Source of the DNA: CAZWMK01 sp964635065
Lineage (GTDB): Bacteria > Pseudomonadota > Alphaproteobacteria > Sphingomonadales > Sphingomonadaceae
DNA: 13,761 bases
Assembly: GCA_964635065.1 (NCBI GenBank)
Contig: CAZWMK010000059.1
Coordinates: 1-13,761, forward strand
Reading direction: 5' to 3'
In this document: piece by piece, positions 6,836 to 13,053 of the stretch
How the letters are laid out: each line of letters begins with the position of its first letter
How positions within the stretch are numbered: the first letter of the stretch is position 1
The notes under the pieces: generated by a model
The model's database searches: none
The model's input: only the letters and a program-made list of their open reading frames with translations
What the model was told of the DNA's origin: nothing
Made by a program: the position numbers and the translations under genes

Positions 6836-7177
6836 TCAGGATTCGACGAGTTTCACAAGGCGGCGTTCCAGTGGCGCAAGTACCCCCGCCAGATCATGGC
6901 CCCGTTTCAGGATGGTGCCAAATTCGCCGATCAGGGCATATTGCCCCTGCCGATCGCGCAGGGCCGGACGTTTGACGATCTGGCAGTCGGGGCGTTCGGC
7001 GGCACGGCGGAAGGCCGAGAAAATGGCGGCATCCCGCTCCATTGCCAGTGCATAGTCGCGCCAGTGACCGGCGACGACCATGCGGCCGTACAGATTCATG
7101 ACAAGATTGAGTTCGGCCCGGTCGAAAACCACCTGGGCAGGGCTGGCCGCGCCGGGGAATAGCGGCGTCACATTCAT
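6836..7177 (-). CDS. DUF2794 family protein
   Basis: The 113-residue protein is recognisable as DUF2794, a small alphaproteobacterial family of unknown function. Shared features are VVFDRAELNLVMNLYGRMVV (about residues 16-35), the W-R-D-Y-A box after it, IFSAFRRAAERPDCQIVKRP (about 52-71) and a C-terminal LKRGHDLAGVLAPLERRL. It has no signal peptide and no membrane segment, so it is probably cytoplasmic. The start is set by the 4-nt ATGA overlap with the cysE stop; longer frames upstream run through cysE and are not used. Co-translation with cysE suggests a link to that gene's expression, but no function is known to me. Confidence 0.87.
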   Translation of the reverse strand: MNVTPLFPGAASPAQVVFDRAELNLVMNLYGRMVVAGHWRDYALAMERDAAIFSAFRRAAERPDCQIVKRPALRDRQGQYALIGEFGTILKRGHDLAGVLAPLERRLVKLVES

Positions 7178-7878
7178 CCGGCGGCGCGATCCTGATCGTC
7201 TGTTTTCTTCCCGGCCGCATCGCGTTCGGCGATCAGTTCCGACAGCCGGGCACGCAGAGTTTCGACTTCGCAACGCAGGATTTCCAGCTTTTGCGTCTGC
7301 GGGTCGAACAGGTCGCTGCACGGTGTGCCATAGGGCAGAAAGGGCTTGGCGTAATCGGCGGCCTCGACCAGCACGGGCCGCGCCGGAATGCCGGTGACGG
7401 TCGTGCCTTCGGGCACATCCTTGGTGACGACGGCATTGGCACCCACGCGCGCACGCGGTCCCACGGTGATGGGTCCCAGCACCTGAGCGCCCGATCCAAT
7501 TATCACGCCGTCTTCCAGCGTCGGGTGGCGCTTGCCGGGGATGCCATTGGCCGGATTGGTGCCGCCCAGCGTCACGCACTGGTAGATCGTGACATTGTCG
7601 CCGATGTCGGCGGTTTCACCAATGACGACAAAACCATGGTCGATGAAGAAATTCCGGCCGATGCGCGCACCGGGATGGATGTCGATCCCGGTCATCAGCC
7701 GGGCGATGTGATTGACGAGCCTGGCCAGGAAAAACAGTTCGCCCCGGAACAGGAAATGCGCGACGCGATGCAGCGCGAGCGCATGCACGCCGGGGTAAAG
7801 CAACACTTCCCAGCGGCTGCGCGGCGCGGGATCGCGCGCCTTGACCGAATCCAGATATCTTACAAGCGAACCGAACAT
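7174..7878 (-). CDS. cysE: Serine O-acetyltransferase, short CysE/EpsC type
   Basis: It transfers acetyl from acetyl-CoA to L-serine, giving O-acetylserine, the first committed step of cysteine synthesis. The 234-residue protein has a short N-terminal helical region and then the left-handed beta-helix of hexapeptide repeats (about residues 65-170). TGIDIHPGARIGRNFFIDHG carries Asp66 and His81, which align with the catalytic Asp143 and His158 of E. coli CysE. VTLGGTNPANGIPGKRHPTL is the usual CoA/serine-site loop. A charged, probably coiled-coil tail (about 195-234) follows, ending in Ala-Gly and not in the Ile that docks into cysteine synthase. The start ATG is preceded by GGACGAG. DUF2794 follows with a 4-nt overlap, and the divergent TSUP exporter starts 173 nt away. 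Confidence 0.95.
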   Translation of the reverse strand: MFGSLVRYLDSVKARDPAPRSRWEVLLYPGVHALALHRVAHFLFRGELFFLARLVNHIARLMTGIDIHPGARIGRNFFIDHGFVVIGETADIGDNVTIYQCVTLGGTNPANGIPGKRHPTLEDGVIIGSGAQVLGPITVGPRARVGANAVVTKDVPEGTTVTGIPARPVLVEAADYAKPFLPYGTPCSDLFDPQTQKLEILRCEVETLRARLSELIAERDAAGKKTDDQDRAAG

Positions 7879-7993
7879 GTATCTCGTCCAATGGCCGAAC
7901 TGGAGGCAATCTATGCCTTCGTCGACGGTTTCGCCAGTCCCGGCATGTCGGCTTTGGGCAAATACAGCTTTCCGGCCCGCAACCGAAAATCAT

Positions 7994-8022
7994 TTGTCGT
8001 TGTTCATGACGAACGTCTAAGC
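7994..8022 (+). promoter_or_regulatory. Weak candidate promoter with inverted repeat upstream of the TSUP gene
   Basis: A TTGTCG element (about 7994-7999) lies 17 nt from CTAAGC, a poor -10. The spacer contains GTTC-N5-GAAC (8002-8014). The cysE-TSUP gap (7879-8051) has nothing better: I see no clear sigma-70 promoter for cysE on the other strand. Confidence 0.2.
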
Positions 8023-8051
8023 CCGGAGTCGGATTCGCAAGGTGTGTTTGA

Positions 8052-8810
8052 ATGCTGCAAGAACTCATGACGCAGGACATCCTCTGGTTCGTCGCTGTCG
8101 GCTTTGCCGCGCAGATCGTCGACGGCGCGCTTGGCATGGCGTTTGGCGTCATTTCCAGCACTTTGCTTGTCAGCCTCGGCGTGCCGCCTGCTGCCGCATC
8201 AGCCGGGGTGCATACAGTGGAAAGTTTCACGACCGCCGTGTCGGGCATCAGCCACGCCATCGCCCGCAATATCGACTGGAAGCTGTTTGCGCGGCTGGTT
8301 GTGCCCGGCGTGATCGGCGGTGTGCTGGGTGCCTATGTCCTGACGCAGATCCCCGCCGACCAGGCGCGTCCGATCGTGCTGGCCTATCTTGTCACCATTG
8401 GCACTGTGCTGGTCTATCGCGGCCTGCGCTATCCGCCCGTGATCAGAAAGCCGAAAGTCGTGGCGCCGCTCGGCCTGATCGGCGGTTTTCTGGATGCCGC
8501 AGGCGGTGGTGGCTGGGGACCGATCGTCACCAGCAACCTTCTGATGCAAGGGGCTGCGCCGCGTCAGGTTGTCGGCACGGTCAACTTTGCCGAATTTTTC
8601 CTGACAGTCTCTGTCTCGGCGACTTTCCTCGTGGCGCTGGGGCCGGAATTCTTCACCAAGGCCACGCTTGGCCTTCTGATCGGCGGCATGCTTGCCGCGC
8701 CATTTGGCGCCATCTTCGCGAAGAAAGTGCCCACCAAGCTGCTGCTGATTCTCGTGGGTATCGTCCTGCTCTCCACCAGCAGCTTCGGCCTGATCAAGGC
8801 ATTGAGCTAA
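8052..8810 (+). CDS. TSUP (TauE/SafE) family membrane transporter
   Basis: The 252-residue protein is strongly hydrophobic, with about seven or eight predicted membrane segments arranged as two repeats. Each repeat carries a Gly-rich signature: FAAQIVDGALGMAFGVISS (about residues 18-36) and GGFLDAAGGGGWGPIVTSNL (about 144-163). These are typical of the TauE/SafE family, whose members move sulfite, sulfoacetate or related organosulfur anions across the inner membrane. The substrate cannot be read from the sequence; the divergent cysE neighbour suggests sulfur metabolism. The ATG has an AGG about 8 nt upstream. An internal ATG at 8067 is possible but leaves less of a ribosome-binding site. It converges on ahpD with a hairpin between. 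Confidence 0.9.
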   Translation: MLQELMTQDILWFVAVGFAAQIVDGALGMAFGVISSTLLVSLGVPPAAASAGVHTVESFTTAVSGISHAIARNIDWKLFARLVVPGVIGGVLGAYVLTQIPADQARPIVLAYLVTIGTVLVYRGLRYPPVIRKPKVVAPLGLIGGFLDAAGGGGWGPIVTSNLLMQGAAPRQVVGTVNFAEFFLTVSVSATFLVALGPEFFTKATLGLLIGGMLAAPFGAIFAKKVPTKLLLILVGIVLLSTSSFGLIKALS

Positions 8811-8817
8811 TCACAGG

Positions 8818-8860
8818 GATATCCCCGCGGACGACGGTCACAGTCGCCCGCGAGGATGTC
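8818..8860. terminator. Bidirectional hairpin between convergent TSUP and ahpD genes
   Basis: An 18-bp stem (8818-8835 with 8843-8860) closes a 7-nt loop GGTCACA. It contains the matched blocks GATATCC/GGATGTC, CGCGG/CCGCG and CGAC/GTCG, with two internal mismatches and one G-T pair. It lies directly after the TSUP stop and just before the ahpD stop on the other strand. There is only a short T-rich run (TGTTCATG), so termination is likely but not a textbook intrinsic terminator. Confidence 0.7.
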
Positions 8861-8871
8861 TGTTCATGTGA

Positions 8872-9393
8872 TCAGCCGATCGCTTGCAGCGTCTTTCCGA
8901 CGGCGGCAATAACAGCCGCCATGCGCAGCGCGGTGTGGATCACCTCGGTTGACACGCCATGATCGCGCAGCACCTTTTCATGGCTGTCGATGCAGGCACC
9001 GCAGCCGTTGATAGCCGAGACGGCAAGGCTGAACAGCTCGAAATCGTCCTTTTCGATACCGTGCGTGCCGATGGCATTCATACGCAGGCGTGCGGGCAGG
9101 CGGCTGTATTCCTTGTTAGAAGCCAGGTGCGTGGCGCGATAATAGACGTTGTTCATCGCCATGATCGCTGCCGCCGATTTTGCGGCGTTCAGCGCAACCT
9201 CGGACATCACCGCTGCCGCTTCGGCTTCGGCGGCCACGATCAGCGGACGATGGCCGGTGGCATGGGCGCAGGCGACAAGCGTGCCATATTTCTGCTGATC
9301 GCTGAGCGTGGCATCGCTCAGCATCGAGGAGACGTTGAGGCGCAGATCCTTGGCAAAGTCGGGCAGGGTGCGCGCGAGATCGTTCACGGACAT
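8872..9393 (-). CDS. ahpD: Alkylhydroperoxidase AhpD
   Basis: AhpD is a thiol-dependent protein that regenerates the peroxiredoxin AhpC and has weak peroxidase activity. The 173-residue product is all-helical and starts MSVNDLARTLPDFAKDLRLN. It contains SAINGCGACIDSHEKVL with Cys131 and Cys134, His138, and Glu119 in DDFELF. These match the CxxC, His and Glu catalytic set of M. tuberculosis AhpD (Glu118, Cys130, Cys133, His137) with a one-residue offset. The start is fixed by a clean AAGGAG 8 nt upstream; a longer frame reaching to 9513 is rejected. It lies 127 nt downstream of ahpC in the same direction, separated by two hairpins, so it is probably transcribed from the ahpC promoter at a lower level. 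Confidence 0.96.
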   Translation of the reverse strand: MSVNDLARTLPDFAKDLRLNVSSMLSDATLSDQQKYGTLVACAHATGHRPLIVAAEAEAAAVMSEVALNAAKSAAAIMAMNNVYYRATHLASNKEYSRLPARLRMNAIGTHGIEKDDFELFSLAVSAINGCGACIDSHEKVLRDHGVSTEVIHTALRMAAVIAAVGKTLQAIG

Positions 9394-9445
9394 GGCATCC
9401 GCTCCTTTCGATAGCTTTTGAGGAGAATGGGGAGGGCAGGCGGGT

Positions 9446-9474
9446 GGGACAGGCGCGGGGGCAACGCCTGTCCC
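9446..9474 (-). terminator. Hairpin between ahpC and ahpD (possible attenuator or processing site)
   Basis: A perfect 10-bp stem (GGGACAGGCG with CGCCTGTCCC) closes a 9-nt loop within the 127-nt ahpC-ahpD gap. There is no T-tract after it in the minus-strand direction, so full termination is doubtful. It may block 3'-exonucleases and stabilise the ahpC part of the mRNA. Confidence 0.5.
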
Positions 9475-9484
9475 GGGGTGTGCC

Positions 9485-9501
9485 GGCGGTTTTTTGCCGC
9501 C
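9485..9501 (-). other. Second small hairpin just downstream of ahpC
   Basis: GGCGG (9485-9489) and CCGCC (9497-9501) pair around a T-rich loop, which reads as an A-run on the ahpC mRNA. It is about 20 nt past the ahpC stop and precedes the larger hairpin at 9446-9474. The pair together suggests segmental control of ahpC versus ahpD. Confidence 0.4.
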
Positions 9502-9520
9502 AGCTTCAGTCAAGGGGCGT

Positions 9521-10063
9521 TCAGGCCGCCGGCTTCAGAACGTCCTGACCTTCCTGCCAGTTGCAGGGGCAGAGCTCGTCGGTCTGAAGCGCGTCGAGCA
9601 CGCGCAGCGTTTCCTTCGGATTGCGGCCGACGTTCAGGCCGTTCACCGTGACATGCTGGATGACATTGTCCGGATCGACGATGAAGGTGGCGCGGAAAGC
9701 AACGCCTTCGGTCGGGTGAACGATGCCAAGGCCATTCGCCAGCACCTTGTTGTTGTCGGCAAGCCACGGGAATTCGCAGGCGGCCAGGCGTTCGTCCGAC
9801 TTGCGCCAGGCGAAGTGAACATGGCTGGTGTCGGTCGATGCACCGATGAGCACGGCATCACGATCGGCGAAATCCTGTGCCAGTTCGCCATAGCCGATGA
9901 TTTCGGTCGGGCAGACGAAGGTGAAGTCCTTTGGCCAGTAGAAGATGACCTTCCACTTGCCGGGGAAGCTGTCGTGGCTCAGCGTTTCGCCGGCCGGCAG
10001 TGCACTGACGCCCTGCTGAACAGGCACGGTGAATTCGGGAAGCTTGTCTCCAACGGTCAGCAT
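9521..10063 (-). CDS. ahpC: Peroxiredoxin AhpC, AhpD-dependent type
   Basis: AhpC reduces hydrogen peroxide, organic hydroperoxides and peroxynitrite through a reactive cysteine. The 180-residue protein carries the peroxidatic motif WPKDFTFVCPTEI with Cys51 and the P-x-x-x-T-x-x-C pattern. The C-terminus has TDELCPCNWQEG with Cys165 and Cys167. The paired C-terminal CPC is like M. tuberculosis AhpC (Cys61, Cys174, Cys176), which is recycled by AhpD and not by AhpF; ahpD follows and no ahpF is present in the window. A strong AAGGAG precedes the ATG. It is divergent from oxyR, so peroxide induction through OxyR is expected, supported by the inverted repeats upstream. Confidence 0.97.
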   Translation of the reverse strand: MLTVGDKLPEFTVPVQQGVSALPAGETLSHDSFPGKWKVIFYWPKDFTFVCPTEIIGYGELAQDFADRDAVLIGASTDTSHVHFAWRKSDERLAACEFPWLADNNKVLANGLGIVHPTEGVAFRATFIVDPDNVIQHVTVNGLNVGRNPKETLRVLDALQTDELCPCNWQEGQDVLKPAA

Positions 10064-10104
10064 GTTACGCTCCTTACGCTCTGGGGTGGTGAATTGATGG
10101 TTGG

Positions 10105-10133
10105 CTTATGCGGGCTGAGGAATTATCAATCAA
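10105..10133 (-). promoter_or_regulatory. Candidate ahpC promoter
   Basis: On the minus strand TTGATT (10133-10128) and CATAAG (10110-10105) are 17 nt apart. The -35 lies in the middle of the 11-bp inverted repeat. The -10 is poor (4 of 6), which fits a promoter that needs an activator such as OxyR. The start of transcription would be about 10098, a leader of about 35 nt. Confidence 0.5.
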
Positions 10134-10144
10134 ATTGATAATTC
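10120..10144. promoter_or_regulatory. Likely OxyR operator: 11-bp perfect inverted repeat
   Basis: GAATTATCAAT and ATTGATAATTC form a perfect 11-bp inverted repeat around CAA, in the 105-nt gap between ahpC and oxyR. Its AT-rich halves contrast with the GC-rich surroundings. It does not show the four spaced ATAG tetrads of the E. coli OxyR consensus, so assignment to OxyR rests on position and symmetry. Confidence 0.65.
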
Positions 10145-10163
10145 GCATATGACTGATCGATTA

Positions 10164-10170
10164 TATCAAT
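10164..10170 (+). promoter_or_regulatory. Third TATCAAT half-site over the oxyR start codon
   Basis: TATCAAT recurs here, after copies at 10124-10130 (same orientation) and 10134-10140 (inverted). Its last two bases are the first two of the oxyR ATG. Spacing of about 10 and 30 bp between centres puts the three on roughly the same DNA face, which fits OxyR autoregulation. Confidence 0.4.
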
Positions 10171-11086
10171 GACATTCCTGCCGACCATCAAACAGCTGCA
10201 ATATCTGACCGCCTTGCACGAGCATGGACATTTCGGCAGGGCGGCGGATGCCTGTTTTGTGACGCAATCGACGCTGTCCGCCGGAATCCGCGAGCTGGAA
10301 ACCTTGCTTGATGCCGATCTTGTCGAGCGCACGCGCCGCGTGGTGCGTTTCACCCCCTTGGGCGAACGCATAACCAAAAAAGCCTATACCGTTCTGCGCG
10401 AGGCAGATGAACTGGCGGCTCTGGCGCGCGCGGCGGGAAAGCCACTGTCGGGCGAACTGAGGCTGGGGGTGATACCGACGATCGCGCCATTTTTTCTGCC
10501 AAGAGCGCTGCCGCCGCTGCGTGCCGCCTATCCTGATCTGAAACTTTATCTGCGCGAGGAAACCAGCGCTGCCGCTTGCGATAGCCTTGCGCGCGGACAA
10601 CTGGATTGCGTGCTCCTCGCACTGCCTTTTGCCTGCGGCGATGTCGCGTCCAGCGTGCTGTTCAACGACCCGCTGTTTGTCGCGTTCCACAAGGACGATG
10701 TCGTCGATCCCCCCATGCCGTTTCCCGCCGATCGAATCGATGAAAAGCATCTGCTTTTGCTGGAGGACGGCCATTGTCTGAAAGAACATGCGCTGTCGGC
10801 CTGCAACCGCCCTGAACTACGCGCCGAAGCGTCGATGATGGGAACGTCTTTGCATACGCTGGTGCAGATGGTCGATAACCGGTTGGGCCAGACCTTGCTG
10901 CCCGGCATGGCGATCGATGCCGGCATATTGAATGGTACGCATGTGAAGGCGACGCCGCTGGCGGGCCAGGCCGCCTATCGTGAGATTGCGCTGGTCTGGC
11001 GCGCATCGTCGCCGCGCGCCGATGAGTTCCGCCTGCTGGGTCAGGCGCTGATGCAGGCCACGGCGGAATTGTCAGCCAGGGCCTGA
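10169..11086 (+). CDS. oxyR: Peroxide-sensing LysR-family regulator OxyR
   Basis: OxyR senses hydrogen peroxide by forming an intramolecular disulfide and then activates antioxidant genes. The 305-residue protein has an N-terminal winged helix-turn-helix (about residues 5-63), with HFGRAADACFVTQSTLSAGI as the recognition segment. The substrate-binding-type domain follows (about 95-300). LLLLEDGHCLKEHALSAC places Cys203 and Cys212 nine residues apart, the same spacing and context as the redox pair Cys199/Cys208 of E. coli OxyR, so peroxide sensing is well supported. The ATG lacks a Shine-Dalgarno; its N-terminus fits the family, so a short or leaderless mRNA is possible. It is divergent from ahpC. 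Confidence 0.96.
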   Translation: MTFLPTIKQLQYLTALHEHGHFGRAADACFVTQSTLSAGIRELETLLDADLVERTRRVVRFTPLGERITKKAYTVLREADELAALARAAGKPLSGELRLGVIPTIAPFFLPRALPPLRAAYPDLKLYLREETSAAACDSLARGQLDCVLLALPFACGDVASSVLFNDPLFVAFHKDDVVDPPMPFPADRIDEKHLLLLEDGHCLKEHALSACNRPELRAEASMMGTSLHTLVQMVDNRLGQTLLPGMAIDAGILNGTHVKATPLAGQAAYREIALVWRASSPRADEFRLLGQALMQATAELSARA

Positions 11087-11090
11087 TCGG

Positions 11091-11121
11091 CTTTATGGTA
11101 CGCAATCAAGCAATCATAAAG
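11091..11121 (+). promoter_or_regulatory. Inverted and direct repeats ahead of the oxidoreductase gene
   Basis: CTTTATG (11091-11097) and CATAAAG (11115-11121) form a perfect inverted repeat whose right arm ends next to the ribosome-binding site. GCAATCA occurs twice between and into it (11102-11108 and 11110-11116). It could be an operator or an mRNA hairpin near the ribosome-binding site; no regulator can be named. Confidence 0.35.
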
Positions 11122-11135
11122 TGGAGGAGTATCGC

Positions 11136-12116
11136 ATGATGAAAGCCGTTCTGTGCGTCGAACATGGTTTGCCCGAGGCACTGGTGGTGCGCGATATCCC
11201 CGTGCCGCAGCCGGGCGCGGGCGAGGTGCGGCTGAGAGTGCGCGCGGCGGGTGTCAATTTTCCCGATACGCTGATCATCCAGAATCTCTATCAGTACAAA
11301 CCCGCCCTGCCATTCAGCCCCGGCACCGAGGCTGCGGGCATTGTCGATGCGGTGGGCGAGGGTGTTACCGGCTGGCAGGTCGGCGACAAGGCGATCGCCA
11401 TGATCGGCAATGGCGCCTTTGCGGAATATCTCATCGCGCGCACCGACCAGATCGTACCGATGCCCGATGCCATGCCGTTCGACGTCGGTGCGGGATTCAC
11501 TATGACCTATGCCACCTCGCATCATGCGTTGAAACAGCGTGCCCAGCTCAAGCCTGGCGAAACCGTTCTGGTACTGGGCGCAGCCGGCGGCGTTGGCCTG
11601 ACGGCGGTGGAAATCGCCAAGGTCATGGGCGCGCGCGTCATCGCCGCTGCATCCAGCGATGAAAAGCTGGCGCTGTGCCGCCAATATGGCGCCGACGAGA
11701 CGATCAACTATACGACCGAGGACCTGCGCGAAGGCATCAAGCGTGCCACCGGCGGCAAGGGGCCGGGCGTGGTCTATGACCCGGTAGGCGATCGTTTTGC
11801 CGAACCGGCCTTCCGCTCGATTGCCTGGGGCGGGCGTTATCTCGTTGTCGGTTTTGCCGCTGGCAAGATACCGGCGTTGCCGTTCAATCTGCCGCTCATC
11901 AAGGGGGCGTCGATCGTCGGCGTGTTCTGGGGCGCCTTCACCGAAAAAGAGCCGGACCTGCACCGCGACAATATGCGCGAACTGCTGGAATGGTATGCGG
12001 CAGGCAAGCTCAAGCCCCACGTCAGCAGGCATTTTCCGCTGGATGAAGGGGCAGCGGCGATTCGCTGGATGATGGACCGCAAGGCAACCGGCAAGGTCGT
12101 GGTGACGGTTGCCTGA
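11136..12116 (+). CDS. NADPH:quinone oxidoreductase-like MDR protein
   Basis: The 326-residue protein belongs to the medium-chain dehydrogenase/reductase family, quinone oxidoreductase branch, which usually reduces quinones or enones with NADPH and lacks catalytic zinc. The N-terminal GroES-like half contains AAGVNFPDTLIIQNLYQY and FSPGTEAAGIVDAVGEGV (about residues 38-77). The Rossmann half has ETVLVLGAAGGVGLTAVEIA (about 142-161), giving the dinucleotide motif AAGGVG. No structural-zinc cysteine cluster is visible. The ATG at 11136 has a strong GGAGGAG 6 nt upstream; a second ATG follows at once. It starts 49 nt after oxyR in the same direction, so it may be co-transcribed with it or have its own control. 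Physiological substrate unknown. Confidence 0.88.
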   Translation: MMKAVLCVEHGLPEALVVRDIPVPQPGAGEVRLRVRAAGVNFPDTLIIQNLYQYKPALPFSPGTEAAGIVDAVGEGVTGWQVGDKAIAMIGNGAFAEYLIARTDQIVPMPDAMPFDVGAGFTMTYATSHHALKQRAQLKPGETVLVLGAAGGVGLTAVEIAKVMGARVIAAASSDEKLALCRQYGADETINYTTEDLREGIKRATGGKGPGVVYDPVGDRFAEPAFRSIAWGGRYLVVGFAAGKIPALPFNLPLIKGASIVGVFWGAFTEKEPDLHRDNMRELLEWYAAGKLKPHVSRHFPLDEGAAAIRWMMDRKATGKVVVTVA

Positions 12117-12177
12117 ACCGCAACCACGCCCCCTGCGACCAGCAGCCGCGCTTGTTTTGCACCTAGCCATGATGGCA

Positions 12178-12192
12178 GGTGATGCGATCACC
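12178..12192. promoter_or_regulatory. Inverted repeat upstream of the sdhC promoter region
   Basis: GGTGAT and ATCACC are a perfect 6-bp inverted repeat with a 3-nt spacer, 2 nt upstream of a candidate -35. It could be an operator for the sdh operon; symmetry alone is weak evidence. Confidence 0.25.
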
Positions 12193-12194
12193 AG

Positions 12195-12222
12195 TTGCGT
12201 GCGCGCGATAAATGCCTAAAAG
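12195..12222 (+). promoter_or_regulatory. Candidate promoter of the sdhCDA operon
   Basis: TTGCGT (12195-12200) and TAAAAG (12217-12222) are 16 nt apart in the 143-nt gap before sdhC. Each matches the sigma-70 consensus at four positions. Transcription would start near 12229, about 31 nt before the sdhC ATG. Confidence 0.4.
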
Positions 12223-12259
12223 CGGACGCAATTGAACGATCCTGTGACAGGAGACGATT

Positions 12260-12652
12260 ATGGCAAATGCCCGGCCTTCGGCGCGGCCTCTGAGCCCCCA
12301 TCTTTCAATCTGGCGCTGGCGCGCCAACATGACGGTGTCGATTTTTCACCGCATTACCGGCAGCGCGCTCGCTTTTGGCGTGGTGTTGCTCATGCTGTGG
12401 GGTCTTGTCGCCCTCGCCAGCGGTCCTGAGGCCTATGGCGTGTTTCACAAGGTGGCCAGCGGTCCCATCGGCCTTGTCGTGCTGATTGGCTGCACCTGGG
12501 TTGCCTTCCAGCACATGCTGTCGGGCATCCGTCACCTGATCATGGATACCGGCGCAGGCTATGCGCTTGATTCCGCTCGTAATTCCGCGATCCTGACCTT
12601 TGTCGGATCAATCATCCTGACCGCGCTCGTCTGGGCGCTGGTGCTTCTGTAA
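12260..12652 (+). CDS. sdhC: Succinate dehydrogenase cytochrome b556 subunit SdhC
   Basis: SdhC is one of two membrane anchors of respiratory complex II and helps bind heme b and ubiquinone. The 130-residue protein has the family signature RPLSPHLSIWRW (about residues 9-20) and SIFHRITGSAL (about 27-37). There Ser27 and Arg31 sit where E. coli SdhC has its quinone-site Ser27 and Arg31. Three membrane helices are visible. FQHMLSGIRHLIMDTG places the heme-ligand histidine at His85. A good AGGAG lies about 6 nt before the ATG. It is the first gene of the sdh operon, with sdhD 12 nt downstream. Confidence 0.96.
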   Translation: MANARPSARPLSPHLSIWRWRANMTVSIFHRITGSALAFGVVLLMLWGLVALASGPEAYGVFHKVASGPIGLVVLIGCTWVAFQHMLSGIRHLIMDTGAGYALDSARNSAILTFVGSIILTALVWALVLL

Positions 12653-12664
12653 GGAAACGGCACA

Positions 12665-13045
12665 ATGGGAACGGGAACCCAGATCGGCCGCGTTCGCGGT
12701 CTTGGCAGCGCCAAGGCGGGGACGGGCCATTGGTGGCAGCAGCGCGTGACCGCGCTTGCCAACCTCGTGCTTGTCGTGTGGCTCATTGCGTCGCTCGTGA
12801 TGCTCCCCGGCCATGATTACCACACCATGATCGACTGGCTGCGCCAGCCGCTTGTCACGGTGCCGGTGGTCCTTATGATCCTCAGCATTTTCAATCACAT
12901 GAAGCTCGGCCTTCAGGTTGTGATCGAAGACTATTTCCACAGCGAAGGCAGCAAGATCGCAGCCCTGCTGGCGCTCAAGGCCTATGCCGTCGCCGGTGCG
13001 GCCGTCGCCGTCTTCTGCGTTCTCAAAATCGCATTCGGAGCCTGA
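12665..13045 (+). CDS. sdhD: Succinate dehydrogenase membrane anchor subunit SdhD
   Basis: SdhD is the second membrane anchor of succinate dehydrogenase, completing the heme and quinone site with SdhC. The 126-residue protein has an N-terminal soluble stretch with TGHWWQQRVTALANLVL and three membrane helices. FNHMKLGLQVVIEDYFHSE (about residues 76-94) is the family signature: His78 is the expected heme-side histidine and Asp89-Tyr90 corresponds to the conserved D-Y pair near the quinone. The ATG is preceded by AAGGAA about 9 nt away. It lies 12 nt after sdhC and 8 nt before sdhA. Confidence 0.95.
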   Translation: MGTGTQIGRVRGLGSAKAGTGHWWQQRVTALANLVLVVWLIASLVMLPGHDYHTMIDWLRQPLVTVPVVLMILSIFNHMKLGLQVVIEDYFHSEGSKIAALLALKAYAVAGAAVAVFCVLKIAFGA

Positions 13046-13053
13046 GACGAACG

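Noticed and set aside
7890..8070. Plus-strand small ORF before the TSUP gene
   Set aside because: It is the tail of an open frame antisense to cysE, overlaps the TSUP start, has no clear ribosome-binding site and no recognisable motif.
8042..8962. 306-codon plus-strand frame overlapping the TSUP gene
   Set aside because: It is an Arg/Cys/His-rich out-of-frame reading of the TSUP gene, whose own frame gives clear membrane segments and family motifs.
9394..9513. N-terminal extension of AhpD by 40 residues
   Set aside because: The extension is Pro/Gly-rich, covers the intercistronic hairpins, and the ATG at 9393 has an ideal Shine-Dalgarno.
11106..12191. 361-codon minus-strand frame opposite the quinone oxidoreductase
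   Set aside because: Antisense shadow of a well-supported MDR gene; no domain visible.
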